Assembly (NCBI GenBank): GCA_963797265.1
Contig: CAWCOY010000003.1
Location: forward strand, 992,001 to 1,056,000
Reading direction: 5' to 3'
Length of the DNA: 64,000 bases
Origin: DASUPK01 sp963797265
GTDB taxonomy: Bacteria > Actinomycetota > Thermoleophilia > Solirubrobacterales > 70-9
The position numbers and the translations under genes were made by a program. This document shows positions 1-7,724 of this stretch, piece after piece (position 1 is the first letter of the stretch; each line of letters begins with the position of its first letter). Under the pieces are notes generated by a model that had not been told where the DNA came from, did not search any database, and saw only the letters and a list, made by a program, of their open reading frames with translations.

Positions 1-990
1 TGCGAGTCCCAGCTCTTGGGTGAGCTCCAGCGCCTCCCCCAGCCAGTCGTGCGCGTGTTCCGGCGGCGGCCGCCACTCCGCCGACCACCCCAGCCACTGG
101 AGCGCGAGGTGGAGACGACATCGCGAAAGATCCGTGGGGAGCTCCGTCGACTGCCGAGCGGTTCCGTTTGGTCCGAGGCCGTCCAGATAAGCCTGCGCAA
201 GCGATTCGCGCTCGCGCGGCGCCCAGCCACCCACCAGCGCGGCGAGGTCCAGCAGCCCCGGTCCGGTCGCGGCCATCTCCCAGTCCACCGGATAGACGCC
301 AAGCGGGTGCTCGTTCCGCACGACGAGGACATTCGAGGGATAGAGCTCGCCATGCACGAAGGTCCGGGGCAGCTCGGCGAGCACATCGACGACCTCCACG
401 TAGCGCTCCAAGGCGGCGAGCAGTGCCTTCCCGCGCTCGTCTGTGGACGTCGCCAACGCTTTCCTGGCCCGCTCGCACCACGAACTAAACGAGGAGGCGC
501 TGTGCTCCAGCAGGTGCGGGTTGGCGGCTCGCAGCTCGTCGAGGTCAGCGGCGAAGCGAGCGTGGAATCGGCCCAGCCAGCTCGCCACGTCCTCCCAGAC
601 CTCGACCTCTCCAACCTGCCACAGCTCGACTCCGGGAACCTTTTCCAGGAGCAGCCAGCAGCGCGATCCCGTCGGCTCGGCGACCGCTGCGAGGCACCGC
701 GGCCCGATGCCGGCCGGAGCGAGGATGTGGCGATACGTCTCCAGCTCGCGCCGGGGCTCGTGGAGGAACTCCGGCTTGGCGGCGAGGGCGTTCCCGATCA
801 GGCGATCCCGGGAGAGGTCCTTGAGGATCAGCCGGCCTCGCTCCTCGCCGCCGGCCATCACGATCACCTCCTCCAGCGGGGCGCTGGTCGCGTACCTGTA
901 TGGGCGCCGCCGGACGCCGCTGATCTCGTGGCCATCGAGCCCTCCTCCCAGGGCCGCGATCAGCTCTCGATCGGAGACCACCTCGCTCAC
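1..990 (-). CDS. Aminoglycoside-phosphotransferase-family kinase, 3' end outside window
   Basis: The minus-strand frame from GTG at 990 stays open to the window edge (330 codons seen). It reads as an APH/choline-kinase-like protein: a catalytic-loop motif HGELYPSN near residue 211 and a DFG-equivalent DWEMAATGPGLLDLA near residue 233. The usual catalytic HGD is HGE here, which some family members share. The substrate is unknown; in a glycan locus it may phosphorylate a sugar or small amine. Its GTG overlaps the stop of the upstream glycosyltransferase (GTGA), so the two are probably cotranscribed. The C-terminus lies beyond position 1. Confidence 0.8.
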   Translation of the reverse strand, partial: MSEVVSDRELIAALGGGLDGHEISGVRRRPYRYATSAPLEEVIVMAGGEERGRLILKDLSRDRLIGNALAAKPEFLHEPRRELETYRHILAPAGIGPRCLAAVAEPTGSRCWLLLEKVPGVELWQVGEVEVWEDVASWLGRFHARFAADLDELRAANPHLLEHSASSFSSWCERARKALATSTDERGKALLAALERYVEVVDVLAELPRTFVHGELYPSNVLVVRNEHPLGVYPVDWEMAATGPGLLDLAALVGGWAPRERESLAQAYLDGLGPNGTARQSTELPTDLSRCRLHLALQWLGWSAEWRPPPEHAHDWLGEALELTQELGLA

Positions 991-2117
991 GTCTGCAGCC
1001 GCTCCAGGAGCGACTCGAGAACCCGATCGGAGTCCAGGTGCTCGACGGCGAGCTCGCGGGCCCTCGCACGCTGTCGCTCGTAGTCCCGCTCGAGCTCTTC
1101 GATTGCCATGACGACGTCCTCGACGCTGGTGAAGGCGAACAGGCCCGCCCCCGTGGGCAGCCGCCGCCCGAAGCCGGTGTCCTGGGCGATCACGGGCCGG
1201 CCGCTTGCCAAGTAGCACGCGCTGCGGTCGCTGAACCAGCCGGAGTCCGAGACCGCATAGCCGAGCTTGGCGAGCCCGAACTCGGCCCACGACCCCTGCA
1301 CGAAGCGGCGATAGTCGTCCGGGGTTGCGGCCACTCGCGCAGGATCGAGCACCGTCCATCCGTCCTGCTCGAGCGCGGCGAGGTCATCCACCTCATCGGG
1401 GTGGATGGCGAGCGCGGCCTCGAATGGCACCGGGCTGTGGCGCGGAAGCTCGAGCAGCGGTCGCAGCGAATGGACCTTCTGGCCGTAATGGACACCTCCC
1501 TGGTGGATAGCGCCGTAGCTGCGCCAGTGCCCGACTGTGGTGAGCGCGTGGCGCTCGAGGCCGTGCGCGACCGGCCAGCTCTCGAGCACTACCGGAGGCA
1601 GCGTTGGCAGCCACTCCAGGCCGCAATCGGGGATTGGACACTCGGGCCTCCCGATCGCGTCGGCCACGCTTACGAAGTGGGTGTGCGCGTCGAAGCGCAT
1701 GTCCACGCCCTCGACCGCGTGCCAGAGCTGGTTGAAGGCGGGATCGAGGTCGAGGTAGGCGCGCACTGGGACGGCTTCGAGCACGTCCGCGTCGGCGAGC
1801 ATTCCCGAGACGCTCAGAAGCAGATCCGCCCCACGGGCGACGTCGCGCAGCCCGGAGCGCGATAAGCCGATCGGCTCCTCCCCCGAGTGCGGGACCAGCG
1901 CCCAGCGCCCCTCGAGCCCGAACCTCTCCATCGTCTCCCTCACGTAGCTGACGGATTCCCGCGGGAGGGACCCGCGGTCTTCGACCGGCTCCATAAAGTG
2001 GACCTCGCAGCCAAGGCGCTGGAAGCCGAGCAGATACTGGAGCACCGCCCACGTCGCTCCTCCCTGCCCGGGGGTCGCTGCGATCATGCCGCTGACGATG
2101 ACTCTCGGTGCGCTCAC
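987..2117 (-). CDS. GT-B-like glycosyltransferase, paralog 1
   Basis: This 376-aa protein belongs to the family repeated at 2142-3296, 3293-4417 and inside the fusion at 31925-36378. The N-terminal half carries the pattern GGATWAVLQYLLGFQRLG; the C-terminal half has GWFSDRSACYLASGRPVIAQ followed by DTGF, the nucleotide-sugar-binding half of a GT-B fold (Glyco_trans_1_2/CgeB-like). A longer frame reaches 2201, but it would run into the divergent gene starting at 2142. GTG 2117 gives the start VSAPRVIVSGMIA, which aligns with the paralog starts. Donor and acceptor cannot be told from sequence. The divergent spacer is only 24 bp. Confidence 0.8.
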   Translation of the reverse strand: MSAPRVIVSGMIAATPGQGGATWAVLQYLLGFQRLGCEVHFMEPVEDRGSLPRESVSYVRETMERFGLEGRWALVPHSGEEPIGLSRSGLRDVARGADLLLSVSGMLADADVLEAVPVRAYLDLDPAFNQLWHAVEGVDMRFDAHTHFVSVADAIGRPECPIPDCGLEWLPTLPPVVLESWPVAHGLERHALTTVGHWRSYGAIHQGGVHYGQKVHSLRPLLELPRHSPVPFEAALAIHPDEVDDLAALEQDGWTVLDPARVAATPDDYRRFVQGSWAEFGLAKLGYAVSDSGWFSDRSACYLASGRPVIAQDTGFGRRLPTGAGLFAFTSVEDVVMAIEELERDYERQRARARELAVEHLDSDRVLESLLERLQT

Positions 2118-2141
2118 CGAACCGCTGTCGCCGCCGCGACC

Positions 2142-3296
2142 ATGCGCGAGACCATAGTCGTCGCCGGAGCGCTGGCCCAGAGGCCGTGGAGCGGCGGGCA
2201 CACCTGGGTTTTCCTTCAGTACCTGCTCGGCTTCCGGAGGCTCGGGTTCGACGTCCTGTTCGTCGATCGGCTCGAGCCCGGCATGTGCATAGACGCCTCT
2301 GGGGCACCCGCCTCGTTCCGCTCGTCCGAGAACCTCCGCTACCTCGACCGGGTTATGGAGCGCTTCGGTCTGGCCGGGCGGTGGTCGCTGCTCTTCGACG
2401 GCGGGCGCGAGGTCGCCGGCCTGGAACGCCAGCAGGTGGTCGAAGCGGCGGGCCGATCGGCTCTGCTCTTGAACGTGATGGGCTACCTGGAGGACGAGGA
2501 GGTGCTGGCCGCCGCCCCGCTTCGCGCATTCCTGGACATCGATCCCGGTTTCGGCCAGATGTGGGTCGAGCTAGGTCTCGCCCGGCTCTTCGACGGGCAT
2601 CACCGCCACGTGACGGTCGGGGGCCGTGTCGGGGAGCCGGATTGCAAGATTCCCACCTGCGGTCTCGATTGGATACGCACTCTTCCTCCAGTCGAGCTCT
2701 CGGAGTGGCCGGCGGGCAACGGCGGCGGCGACCGCTTCACGAGCGTCGCGACCTGGCGAGGCGCTTTCGGACCGATCGAGTACCAGGGGCAAACGTACGG
2801 CCTGCGGGTGCATGAGTTCAGGCGCTTCGCCGACCTCCCGGCGCGGACCTCGGCCCGCTTCGAGGTTGCGCTCGACATCGACGATGCCGACGTCCCCGAT
2901 CGCGAGCGCCTCGAGCAGGGCGGCTGGGTGCTCGCTGACCCCCGCGAGGCGGCGGGTGACCCGTGGCGCTATCGGGCATACGTGCAGGGCTCGGCAGCGG
3001 AGGTGACGATCGCCAAGAACCTCTATGTGGACACCCGGAGCGGCTGGTTCAGCGACCGCAGCGCCTGCTACCTCGCGAGCGGCCGGCCGGTGCTTGCGCA
3101 GGACACGGGCCTTGAGGGCATCGTGCCGTACGGCGAGGGTCTCCTGGTCTTCTCCACACCGGAGGACGCCGCCGCCGGGGCCGAGGAGATCAACGGGGAC
3201 CTCGAGCGCCACGGCAGGGCTGCACGAGAGATCGCGGAGGAGCATCTCGCCGCCCAGCGGGTGCTGCCCCGTTTGCTCGAGGACCTTGGGCTGTGA
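2142..3296 (+). CDS. GT-B-like glycosyltransferase, paralog 2
   Basis: The 384-aa protein starts at ATG 2142 (MRETIVVAGALAQ). It shares the N-terminal GGHTWVFLQYLLGFRRLG and C-terminal SGWFSDRSACYLASGRPVLA motifs with its neighbours. The open frame extends upstream to 1887, but only the part from 2142 aligns with the paralogs. Its TGA is overlapped by the GTG of the next paralog, so the two are translationally coupled. The tandem arrangement suggests successive transfers of related sugars, which is inference. Confidence 0.82.
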   Translation: MRETIVVAGALAQRPWSGGHTWVFLQYLLGFRRLGFDVLFVDRLEPGMCIDASGAPASFRSSENLRYLDRVMERFGLAGRWSLLFDGGREVAGLERQQVVEAAGRSALLLNVMGYLEDEEVLAAAPLRAFLDIDPGFGQMWVELGLARLFDGHHRHVTVGGRVGEPDCKIPTCGLDWIRTLPPVELSEWPAGNGGGDRFTSVATWRGAFGPIEYQGQTYGLRVHEFRRFADLPARTSARFEVALDIDDADVPDRERLEQGGWVLADPREAAGDPWRYRAYVQGSAAEVTIAKNLYVDTRSGWFSDRSACYLASGRPVLAQDTGLEGIVPYGEGLLVFSTPEDAAAGAEEINGDLERHGRAAREIAEEHLAAQRVLPRLLEDLGL

Positions 3297-4417
3297 CCGC
3301 CACAGTGGTCGTCGCGGGCGCCCTCGGCAACAAGCCCGGCCAGTCCGGAGAGACATGGGTGAAGCTGAGCTGGGTACGGGGGCTCCAGGCCCTGGGTATG
3401 GAGGCCCGCTTCGTTGAGGAGCTGGCGCCGTCGGTCGACGAGGAGGCCGCGTCCGCCTGGTTCGGCTCGGTGGCCAATCGGTTCGGGCTCGAGCACAGGG
3501 CGACGCTGCTCAAGGACGGGCGGGCGATCGTGGGCCCTCCACTCGGGGAGCTCATGGAGATCGCTCCGGAGGCGGCGCTGATCAACATCAGCGGCCACCT
3601 GCGAGCGCCGACCCTGCTGACGAAGTTCCGGCGCCGGGTGTTCGTCGACATCGACCCCGGCTTCACCCAGTTCTGGCAGGCGCAGGGGCTCGAGGGGGCC
3701 AACGTCGAGGGACACCATGCCTACTTCACGATCGGGGAGCTGATCGGAAGCCCGGATTGCCCGATCCCAACCGGCGGGATCGACTGGCGCCCCGTGCGGC
3801 AGCCGGTGGTGCTGGACGACTGGCCGGCGATGGATGGAGGGGAGGGCAGCCGCTTCACGACGATCGCAAGCTGGCGGGGGCCCTTCGGCCCCGTGGTGCA
3901 GGGGGGAAGGACCTACGGCCTCAAGGTGCACGAGTTTCGGAAGTTCATCGAGCTCCCCCAGCGCTCGCCGCATCGCTTCGAGATCGCCCTCGACATCGAC
4001 CCCGCCGACAGCCGCGACCTCGAGGGGCTGCGCGCTCACGGCTGGCGGGTCGCGGATCCCCAACAGGTTGCCGGCAGCCCGGAGGCGCTGCGCGACTACG
4101 TGCAGGGCTCCGATGCCGAGTTCTCCGCCGCACAGGGTATGTACGTCGACACGCAGTGCGGGTGGTTCAGCGACCGCACGACCCGCTACCTGGCCTCGGG
4201 CCGTCCGGCGCTCGTGCAGGACACCGGCTTCAGCCGGACGCTGCCGGTCGGCGACGGCCTGGTCGCGTTCAGCACGCTGGAGGAGGCCGTAGCGGCGGCC
4301 GGCGACATCGTCGCTCGCTACCCCGAACACGCGGCGGCAGCCCGACGCATCGCGGACGAGCAGTTCGGTTCCGAGCGGGTGCTCGCGCGCTTCTGCGAGG
4401 AGGCCGGCATCGCTTGA
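3293..4417 (+). CDS. GT-B-like glycosyltransferase, paralog 3
   Basis: 374 aa from GTG 3293, overlapping the previous stop by four bases. The N-terminus MTATVVVAGALGNKPGQSG and the C-terminal CGWFSDRTTRYLASGRPALV then QDTGF place it in the same family as the two preceding genes. It is the most diverged of the trio in the middle region. The carbamoyltransferase follows after 95 bp. Function as a glycosyltransferase is inferred from the GT-B-like C-terminal half; no donor specificity is visible. Confidence 0.82.
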   Translation: MTATVVVAGALGNKPGQSGETWVKLSWVRGLQALGMEARFVEELAPSVDEEAASAWFGSVANRFGLEHRATLLKDGRAIVGPPLGELMEIAPEAALINISGHLRAPTLLTKFRRRVFVDIDPGFTQFWQAQGLEGANVEGHHAYFTIGELIGSPDCPIPTGGIDWRPVRQPVVLDDWPAMDGGEGSRFTTIASWRGPFGPVVQGGRTYGLKVHEFRKFIELPQRSPHRFEIALDIDPADSRDLEGLRAHGWRVADPQQVAGSPEALRDYVQGSDAEFSAAQGMYVDTQCGWFSDRTTRYLASGRPALVQDTGFSRTLPVGDGLVAFSTLEEAVAAAGDIVARYPEHAAAARRIADEQFGSERVLARFCEEAGIA

Positions 4418-4512
4418 GCGCCGCGTGGGGACGCGTAGCATCGCGGGATGACCGACGAGCCGATCAAGGAACGGCGGGGAAACCAGCGGCCGACTGGGAG
4501 GGGCAGGACCCG

Positions 4513-6123
4513 ATGTGGATCCTGGGACTGAACGGGCCGCCAATCGGCTGGCACGACGCCGCGGCATGCCTGATCGATGGCGACGGGAACGTGTACGCGA
4601 TGGCGGAGGAGGAGCGCTTCACCCGCGTCAAGTACGCCATCCGCACCTACCCCCGGAACGCCGCTCGGTTCTGCCTCGACTCGGTGGGCATCGAGCCAGA
4701 CGACCTTGACGTCGTGGCGATCGGATGGGACCTGCCGCGACTCTATTCGCGCTTCGGACCGCACTGGGGCTTCACGTCACCGCGCGATTTCCTCACCGAA
4801 GGGCTCGGCTGGACCTTCGATGGCCGCGCCGGCCCGGAGCTCGTCTGCGTGCCGCATCACCGCGCTCACGCGGTGTCCGCCTTCTACGCGTCCGGCTTAG
4901 GGTCGGCTGCGGTTCTCGTGAACGACGGAAACGGCGAGGACGAGTCGATCTCGATCTACGAGGCGAGGTTCGGTGAGCCAATGGTCCAGCGGGAGGCCTG
5001 GGACCGAGCGCATTCGCTCGGGTTCCTATACGACGCCGTCTGTCGTGCGGTCGGACTCACGTTCCTGGAGGCCGGCAAGACAATGGGCCTGGCCGCGTAC
5101 GGAAAGGCGAGCTCGATCGAGCCCTCGGCGCTAATGGAGGGAGACGACGTGGACTTCCACCCTCCGTTCGCCCTCGGCCCGGCGGCCGATTACGACGACA
5201 TCATCCCCGCCTGGGAGCGCGAGCTCTCCCGGCTGGGCTCGATTCCCGTCGCCACGCCCAGCGCCGACCTCGACAAAGACGAGTTCGCAGTGCGGCTCGC
5301 CTGGAGCGCACAGGCGACCGTCGAGCGGATCGTCCCCGCGCTCGTCAAGCACGCGCGCGCCATCACCGGGCTCGACGCGGTCTGCCTGGCCGGCGGCGTG
5401 GCGCTCAACTGCTCGACGAACGGGCTTCTCGAAGATCCCATCTACGTGCCGCCCGTCGCGGCGGACGCTGGCGGTGCTCTCGGCGCCGCCTGGGCGGTGG
5501 CGCCGCCACGCGCTCCACATGGCCCTCTCGACCCCTACCTGGGGCTCGACGTCGATACTCCGTCCTCGCTTCCGGGACAGTGGGCGGCCGCCTCGCTCGA
5601 GCCCGCCGCGGTTGTCGACCGCCTCCTGCGGGGGCAGATCGGCGGGGTTGCCTGGGGCAGGGCCGAGGTCGGGCCCCGGGCGCTCGGCCACCGGTCGCTG
5701 ATTGCCCTCCCGGACGACGTGGCCACTCGCGACCGACTCAACACGCTCAAGGGCCGGGAGCTGTGGCGCCCTCTGGCTCCGATCGGCACCGAGACGTCGG
5801 ACGGGCGCTTTTGGGAGGGTCCGCGTGAGCTGCAGCGCTACATGCTCGGCGCGGCCCGCGTGACCCGGCTCGGCGAGGAGAGGATCCCCGCAACCGTCCA
5901 CGTCGACGGGACGGCGCGGGCGCAGGTTGCCGAAGGCGCCGGGTTCGTCGCCGACGTGCTGGCGGAGCTCGGGGCCGCCGGTGCCGATCCCGTGCTCATC
6001 AACACCTCGTTCAATGCCCGAGGGGAGCCGATCGTGAACACAGCGGACGAGGCAGTTAAGAGCGCCGAGGCGATCGGCGTGGACTTCCTCGTGGTCGGCG
6101 ACGCGCTCTTCGACCGCCGATGA
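4513..6123 (+). CDS. Carbamoyltransferase, NodU/CmcH/TobZ family
   Basis: The 536-aa protein from ATG 4513 has the two-domain layout of O-carbamoyltransferases. An N-terminal Kae1-like domain carries HHRAHA near residue 115. The C-terminal YrdC-like domain carries EVGPRALGHRS near residue 388 and NTSFNARGEP near 497. Such enzymes make carbamoyl-adenylate from carbamoyl phosphate and ATP and pass the carbamoyl group to a sugar hydroxyl. A purine-rich Shine-Dalgarno sequence (gggaggggc) precedes the start. The frame upstream of 4513 is open to 3757 but overlaps a real glycosyltransferase, so it is rejected. The downstream methyltransferase starts in an ATGA overlap. Confidence 0.92.
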   Translation: MWILGLNGPPIGWHDAAACLIDGDGNVYAMAEEERFTRVKYAIRTYPRNAARFCLDSVGIEPDDLDVVAIGWDLPRLYSRFGPHWGFTSPRDFLTEGLGWTFDGRAGPELVCVPHHRAHAVSAFYASGLGSAAVLVNDGNGEDESISIYEARFGEPMVQREAWDRAHSLGFLYDAVCRAVGLTFLEAGKTMGLAAYGKASSIEPSALMEGDDVDFHPPFALGPAADYDDIIPAWERELSRLGSIPVATPSADLDKDEFAVRLAWSAQATVERIVPALVKHARAITGLDAVCLAGGVALNCSTNGLLEDPIYVPPVAADAGGALGAAWAVAPPRAPHGPLDPYLGLDVDTPSSLPGQWAAASLEPAAVVDRLLRGQIGGVAWGRAEVGPRALGHRSLIALPDDVATRDRLNTLKGRELWRPLAPIGTETSDGRFWEGPRELQRYMLGAARVTRLGEERIPATVHVDGTARAQVAEGAGFVADVLAELGAAGADPVLINTSFNARGEPIVNTADEAVKSAEAIGVDFLVVGDALFDRR

Positions 6124-6746
6124 CCCCCGACCGCGACTCCCTCGACCGTCTGCCCCGCATGGCGGACGACGAGGCGCTCTTCCCCGAGGCGGCCTCGGGC
6201 GCCGATCAGTGGCAGCGCGTGGTCATGAACCGGGCGATCTCCGGGCACATCGACTCGCTGGACCCGGCCACCTGCCGGGCGGCGGAGATCAGCGGCGATT
6301 CGCATGCCGAGCGGCCGTGGAAGGAGCACACCAGCCTCGACTACCCCGACTTCGACCTATGCGCGCCCGTCGCCGTTCGGGCGACGTTCGACGTCGTGAT
6401 CTGCGAGCAGGTGCTCGAGCACGTGGTCGATCCATGGACGGCCGCGGCGAACCTTCGCGAGCTCACCGTGGCAGGCGGCCACGTGATCGTCTCGACACCG
6501 TTCCTGATCAAGGTCCACGAGCTCGCGCTATTCGGGATGAACGACTACTGGCGCTTCACCCCGCGGGGGCTGCAGGTTCTGCTGGAGAGCGCCGGACTCG
6601 TGGTCGACTCGGTTGACAGCTGGGGGAACGTGCCATGCGTCGTCGGGAATCTTCGACGCTGGTCCGCCTATCGAGACTGGCACCCGCTCGACAACGACCC
6701 GGACGTCGCAGTGCAGGTCTGGGCGTTCGCAAGAAATCCGAGCTAG
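6120..6746 (+). CDS. Class I SAM-dependent methyltransferase
   Basis: 208 aa, starting in the ATGA overlap with the carbamoyltransferase. The centre and C-terminal half match Methyltransf_11-type enzymes: FDVVICEQVLEHVVDPWTAA (residues about 90-109) and GGHVIVSTPFLIKVHE. The N-terminal SAM-binding glycine motif is not canonical (CRAAEISGDS), so substrate and even activity are uncertain. Its position between a carbamoyltransferase and a sulfotransferase suggests tailoring of the same glycan. Confidence 0.82.
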   Translation: MTPDRDSLDRLPRMADDEALFPEAASGADQWQRVVMNRAISGHIDSLDPATCRAAEISGDSHAERPWKEHTSLDYPDFDLCAPVAVRATFDVVICEQVLEHVVDPWTAAANLRELTVAGGHVIVSTPFLIKVHELALFGMNDYWRFTPRGLQVLLESAGLVVDSVDSWGNVPCVVGNLRRWSAYRDWHPLDNDPDVAVQVWAFARNPS

Positions 6747-7724
6747 ATGAGCGCTTCGGGGCTGAACTTCGACGACGACGCGTTCGAGTCTCGCCTGGTG
6801 TGGATCTTCGGCTCCACACGCAGCGGGAGCACCTGGTTGCTGCGGCTCCTCTGCCATCCGCTGGCGCTGGAGCCGGACGATGGGCTGGGGTTCAGCCTGC
6901 CCGAGAGAGGCCGAGGGGGAACGGTTCTCGACGCGCTCCCGGTGAACGAGTTCCTGCTCGGCCAGCACCTCGCTCCACCGACCGGGGACCCGATGAAGCT
7001 GGCGAACGGACAATACGTCCCGGCGACCGTGAACTCGTTCTGGTCCTCGTCGCCCGATTACACGCTGTCGAAGGACTTCGAGGATGTCTGGCGACCCGAG
7101 CTGCGGCGCTTCGCGCTCATTCGCCTCCACGCGATGGTCGAGCGAGCCGCCAGCCGATTTCCGGTACGCGAGGATCCCGTGGTCGTCATCAAGGACGTCG
7201 GCGCCTCGCAGGCCGCGGACGTCACGATGTCCCTGCTGCCCCGCTCCCGCTTCCTCTTCCTGGTCCGCGACGGCCGCGACGTGATCGACTCTCTCGTCCA
7301 CGCGGCGCAACCCGGGTCCTGGTTCTCGCGCGTGGCGAAGCCGCTGATCTCGAGCGAGGAGGACCGGCTGGAGTTCGTGCGCGAGAAGGCGATCGACTGG
7401 GCCTGCTGGACCGACGCCTGCCGGCGGGCATGGGCCAGGCACCCGCCGGAGCTGCGCCGCATGGTCCGCTACGAGGCGCTTCTCGCCGACACCGTCGACG
7501 AGCTCGGTTCGCTTTGTCGCTGGATCGGCCTGGAGCGCGACCGCCCCGCCCTCGAGGCAGCGATCTGCGCCAACGCTTTCGGTGCCAATGAGCCGACGGG
7601 GCCCAATGAATTCGCCAGGGCTGCGAGTCCCGGCCTGTGGCGGCAGAACCTCTCGGAGGAGGAGCAGCGGGTCGCCGAGGAGGTCATTGGCGATCGTCTC
7701 GCCGACCTCGGCTATCCGGTCTAG
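6747..7724 (+). CDS. Sulfotransferase family protein (copy 1)
   Basis: 325 aa. The 5'-phosphosulfate loop GSTRSGSTW occupies residues 22-30 and the 3'-phosphate motif RDGRDVIDS lies near residue 173, so it is a PAPS-dependent sulfotransferase. ATG 6747 directly follows the TAG of the methyltransferase gene, giving an operon from 4513 to 7724. It is a paralog of the protein at 13472-14383, with the P-loop at the same residue number. A sugar hydroxyl is the likely acceptor. The stop abuts the stop of the convergent 7725-10139 gene with no spacer. Confidence 0.88.
   Translation: MSASGLNFDDDAFESRLVWIFGSTRSGSTWLLRLLCHPLALEPDDGLGFSLPERGRGGTVLDALPVNEFLLGQHLAPPTGDPMKLANGQYVPATVNSFWSSSPDYTLSKDFEDVWRPELRRFALIRLHAMVERAASRFPVREDPVVVIKDVGASQAADVTMSLLPRSRFLFLVRDGRDVIDSLVHAAQPGSWFSRVAKPLISSEEDRLEFVREKAIDWACWTDACRRAWARHPPELRRMVRYEALLADTVDELGSLCRWIGLERDRPALEAAICANAFGANEPTGPNEFARAASPGLWRQNLSEEEQRVAEEVIGDRLADLGYPV

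Noticed and set aside
3757..4512. Long open frame in front of the carbamoyltransferase, continuous with it to 6123
   Set aside because: It overlaps the glycosyltransferase at 3293-4417 on the same strand, the residues are Arg/Pro/Ala shadow composition, and family similarity begins only at ATG 4513.
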